NCBI RefSeq assembly: GCF_007655135.1 | Contig: NC_045130.1 | Location: 15,624,001-15,688,000 of the forward strand | Reading direction: 5' to 3' | Source: Punica granatum | Lineage: Eukaryota; Streptophyta; Magnoliopsida; Myrtales; Lythraceae | DNA length: 64,000 nucleotides | In this document: positions 62,244 through 64,000 of the stretch, piece after piece | Layout: every line of letters begins with the position of its first letter | Numbering within the stretch: position 1 is the first letter of the stretch | Program-made: the position numbers and the translations under genes | Notes under the pieces: generated by a model | What the model saw: the letters and a program-made list of their open reading frames with translations, nothing else | The model's database searches: none | Told to the model about the DNA's origin: nothing

Positions 62244-62742
62244 GGGAGGGGAAGAGGGGGAGAGAGAGAGTCGACTTCACTCCTTCAGGGTCAATAGATT
62301 TCAATCTATCGATCTGCATATTAATTTGGGTTGTGGGCTCGATTTGCATTATGATCTTCCCTCTCTTTTGGGTCTCTGTCTTTGATTCGGTTGTTGCTGA
62401 ATTGAATTGACCGTCACTCGAGCTGAATCGGTTGCCGGCCACCTGATCCCAAGGATTGGTGGTCGCCAGCGAGGGTCCCTACCCCCGGCAACCACCCACT
62501 TGACAAGGGCTGGAATTTTCTTCTTTTTTTTTGTTTTCTTTTCTTGTTTAATAATCTGTGACTTTAAATTATTTTCGAATAAAAAATCGACACGCGGACA
62601 ATTTGTAGCCAGCTCGGTCGAATTTAACAACGTTAAGTCCAGATTAGCGACTCCTTGACAGTTGTTTATGGAATGCACCAAAACAATCACTTTTCAAAAA
62701 GATTTAAGACTACTTTTTGCAAAGTTAAACTTATAGGACTCA

Positions 62743-62930
62743 GCCCCAAGGGGTTTGGCCTAGTGGTTAAGGTGCGCCTAAGTTTGCATCCGATCCCGAG
62801 TTCGAATTCCCTTGGGGCCACCGGAGCGTATTTCGCGTGATTACCCGCTTCGTGCGTCGCCGGGGGTTCACGGAGCCCAGGTGATTAGTCGGGCAAAGCC
62901 TGAACACCCCGGGTTAGCAAAAATAAAAAA
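62743..62930 (+). mobile_element. tRNA-derived SINE (family 1), recent insertion
   Basis: 188 bp with pol III boxes: A box TGGCCTAGTGG (62,756-62,766) and B box GAGTTCGAATTCC (62,798-62,810). The head can form an acceptor-like stem (GCCCCAAGGGG with CCCTTGGGGC). An unrelated body and an A-rich tail (AAAAATAAAAAA) follow. It is flanked by an exact 12 bp duplication TTATAGGACTCA (62,731-62,742; 62,931-62,942). Copy A has a single uninterrupted site at ~15,627-15,638. Confidence 0.9.
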
Positions 62931-64000
62931 TTATAGGACTCAAAGTCAGAAAATACAAAACTTTTAGGACCATCATGATGATTCTCCCAAAGTAATTTAT
63001 TCAGGATGTTATCTTTTTAATTAAATGTTAATTTGTTTGGTGCGTTTATTGTTTGCTTAGAACTACTATATTTGCATGAAAATCTTTCTTTATCATTTAT
63101 TTTTTTAATCTATACCTTAATAGATTTTGAGTGATACAATGGTTTAGCATATATTAAAAGAATTGGGATCAAAAGAAGTAACAAAATTATCAAGTTTGAT
63201 ATGATTTTCCTTGATAACGAGGTATATTTTGTGTGTTTGACTAAGTATATTAATTTATTAATCAAAATTAAATTATTATCAATTTATTATTTATAATGAA
63301 GTTAGGATTCATTGATGTATGTAAGTACAAGAAGTCTCATATTGATATATTTCGGGCCTTACTTTGAGAAGAAACTTTTACACAATTAATATTTTCAAGA
63401 TAAATACACTTTCATCAAAATATTGTACAGTTGATGTAAAGTAAAAGTTATTGCTTTTGCTTAGTCTATATAAATGATTTTTTTGTAATTTATTGATATC
63501 CTTAGCATAATTCATTCAGTTTTAACTAATTTTATTTGTACATAATGTGTGAAATTATTTCGATTAATTGCAACAAAAAATGATTCAATTGTGTCCGCGC
63601 AACGTGTAGGTCATCAATTATTTTAGATTATGTATAACAAAATATAGCTCAATAATGACATTACAATAATTTGCATTGCCATATATATAGCTCAATATCG
63701 ACCGGTGCATAATCATGATTAATTTACGTGAATAAAATGAAAATTGATGTAATAATATATATATAGATCTTTACAGCCATATAGTAATATATAATAAAAA
63801 ATCAAATTTTCTCTTCCATAAGAAGCTTCCATACCCCGTGTCACGTGCGGCTAATTTTTTGGTTAACTATCATTACTTTTTCATAATGTTCGAACATATA
63901 TAAATTTTCCTATATAGATAAATGAGATTTTTTATTAGTTAAATTTTAATAAATAGTATTAGTAATAGGAAAAAAATTGTATAAAAGTCAATCAAGAATT

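Larger units (their letters stand above)
61520..62988. mobile_element. Non-autonomous Mutator-like element (copy B)
   Basis: Begins GGGAGAATCATCA and ends TGATGATTCTCCC, flanked by GAAGTAATTT (61,510-61,519) and AAAGTAATTT (62,989-62,998), the same target duplication as copy A. It lacks the solo LTR of copy A and carries a SINE inside its right TIR. Confidence 0.85.
52650..64000 (+). repeat. Segment B: direct duplicate of segment A
   Basis: Collinear with 6,100-16,662 and continuing past the window end. The last bases (GTATAAAAGTCAATCAAGAA) match 16,640-16,659. It differs from A by an internal tandem duplication, by lacking the MITE at 10,394, the insert at 11,844, the SINE at 12,521 and the solo LTR at 14,259, and by carrying a SINE at 62,743. 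Confidence 0.87.

Noticed and set aside
62743..62819. Functional tRNA gene
   Set aside because: It has A and B boxes and a stem, but the anticodon arm is not convincing. The sequence continues into a SINE body and A-rich tail bounded by a target duplication.

Overview
The window looks like nuclear DNA of a eudicot land plant. It is AT-rich and crowded with transposable elements. Its genes are plant-specific: a three-exon CC-NB-ARC-LRR resistance gene and a cluster of intronless SAUR genes. It also carries a Ty1/copia element, a TRIM, SINEs, a Mutator-like element and many MITEs. The sequence alone does not identify the species.

Layout. (1) 1-6,700: three direct tandem copies of a ~2.4-2.6 kb repeat (R1-R3), with no credible gene. 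(2) ~6,100-16,662: segment A, repetitive DNA that recurs in the same orientation as segment B (~52,650-64,000, running off the window). Nested in A are a Mutator-like element (13,356-15,682), a solo LTR inside it, tRNA-derived SINEs, MITEs, a degenerate TRIM-like element and a ~0.5 kb insert that may be organellar. (3) 16,663-20,420: AT-rich DNA with a ~345 bp tandem repeat and Helitron-like ends. (4) 20,911-24,476: the NLR gene, the most convincing large host gene, predicted at 955 aa. (5) 25,700-31,400: degenerate repetitive DNA with two related minisatellites. (6) 31,441-41,000: a tandemly duplicated SAUR block. Three SAUR genes look intact and four are pseudogenes. (7) 41,254-43,063: a 617 bp near-perfect hairpin and a TTA-flanked MITE. 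(8) 43,217-49,186: a young copia element on the minus strand fused to an older TRIM, the pair bracketed by one TGAAT direct repeat. (9) 50,930-52,560: a fourth R copy broken by a LINE fragment and a hAT-like insert. (10) 52,650-64,000: segment B, which contains a further internal tandem duplication (54,236-56,835 and 56,926-59,530).

The NLR and the SAUR cluster have unrelated roles (immune receptor; auxin-responsive growth regulators). What links them is architecture: both lie in a ~36 kb interval between two >10 kb direct repeats. Because segments A and B are paralogous, each serves as an outgroup for the other, and several insertions can be seen as filled in one copy and empty in the other (a SINE, a solo LTR, a second SINE and a MITE). 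The most unusual structure is the copia-TRIM composite. I did not find a previously undescribed protein system; the novelty here lies in the transposon architecture.
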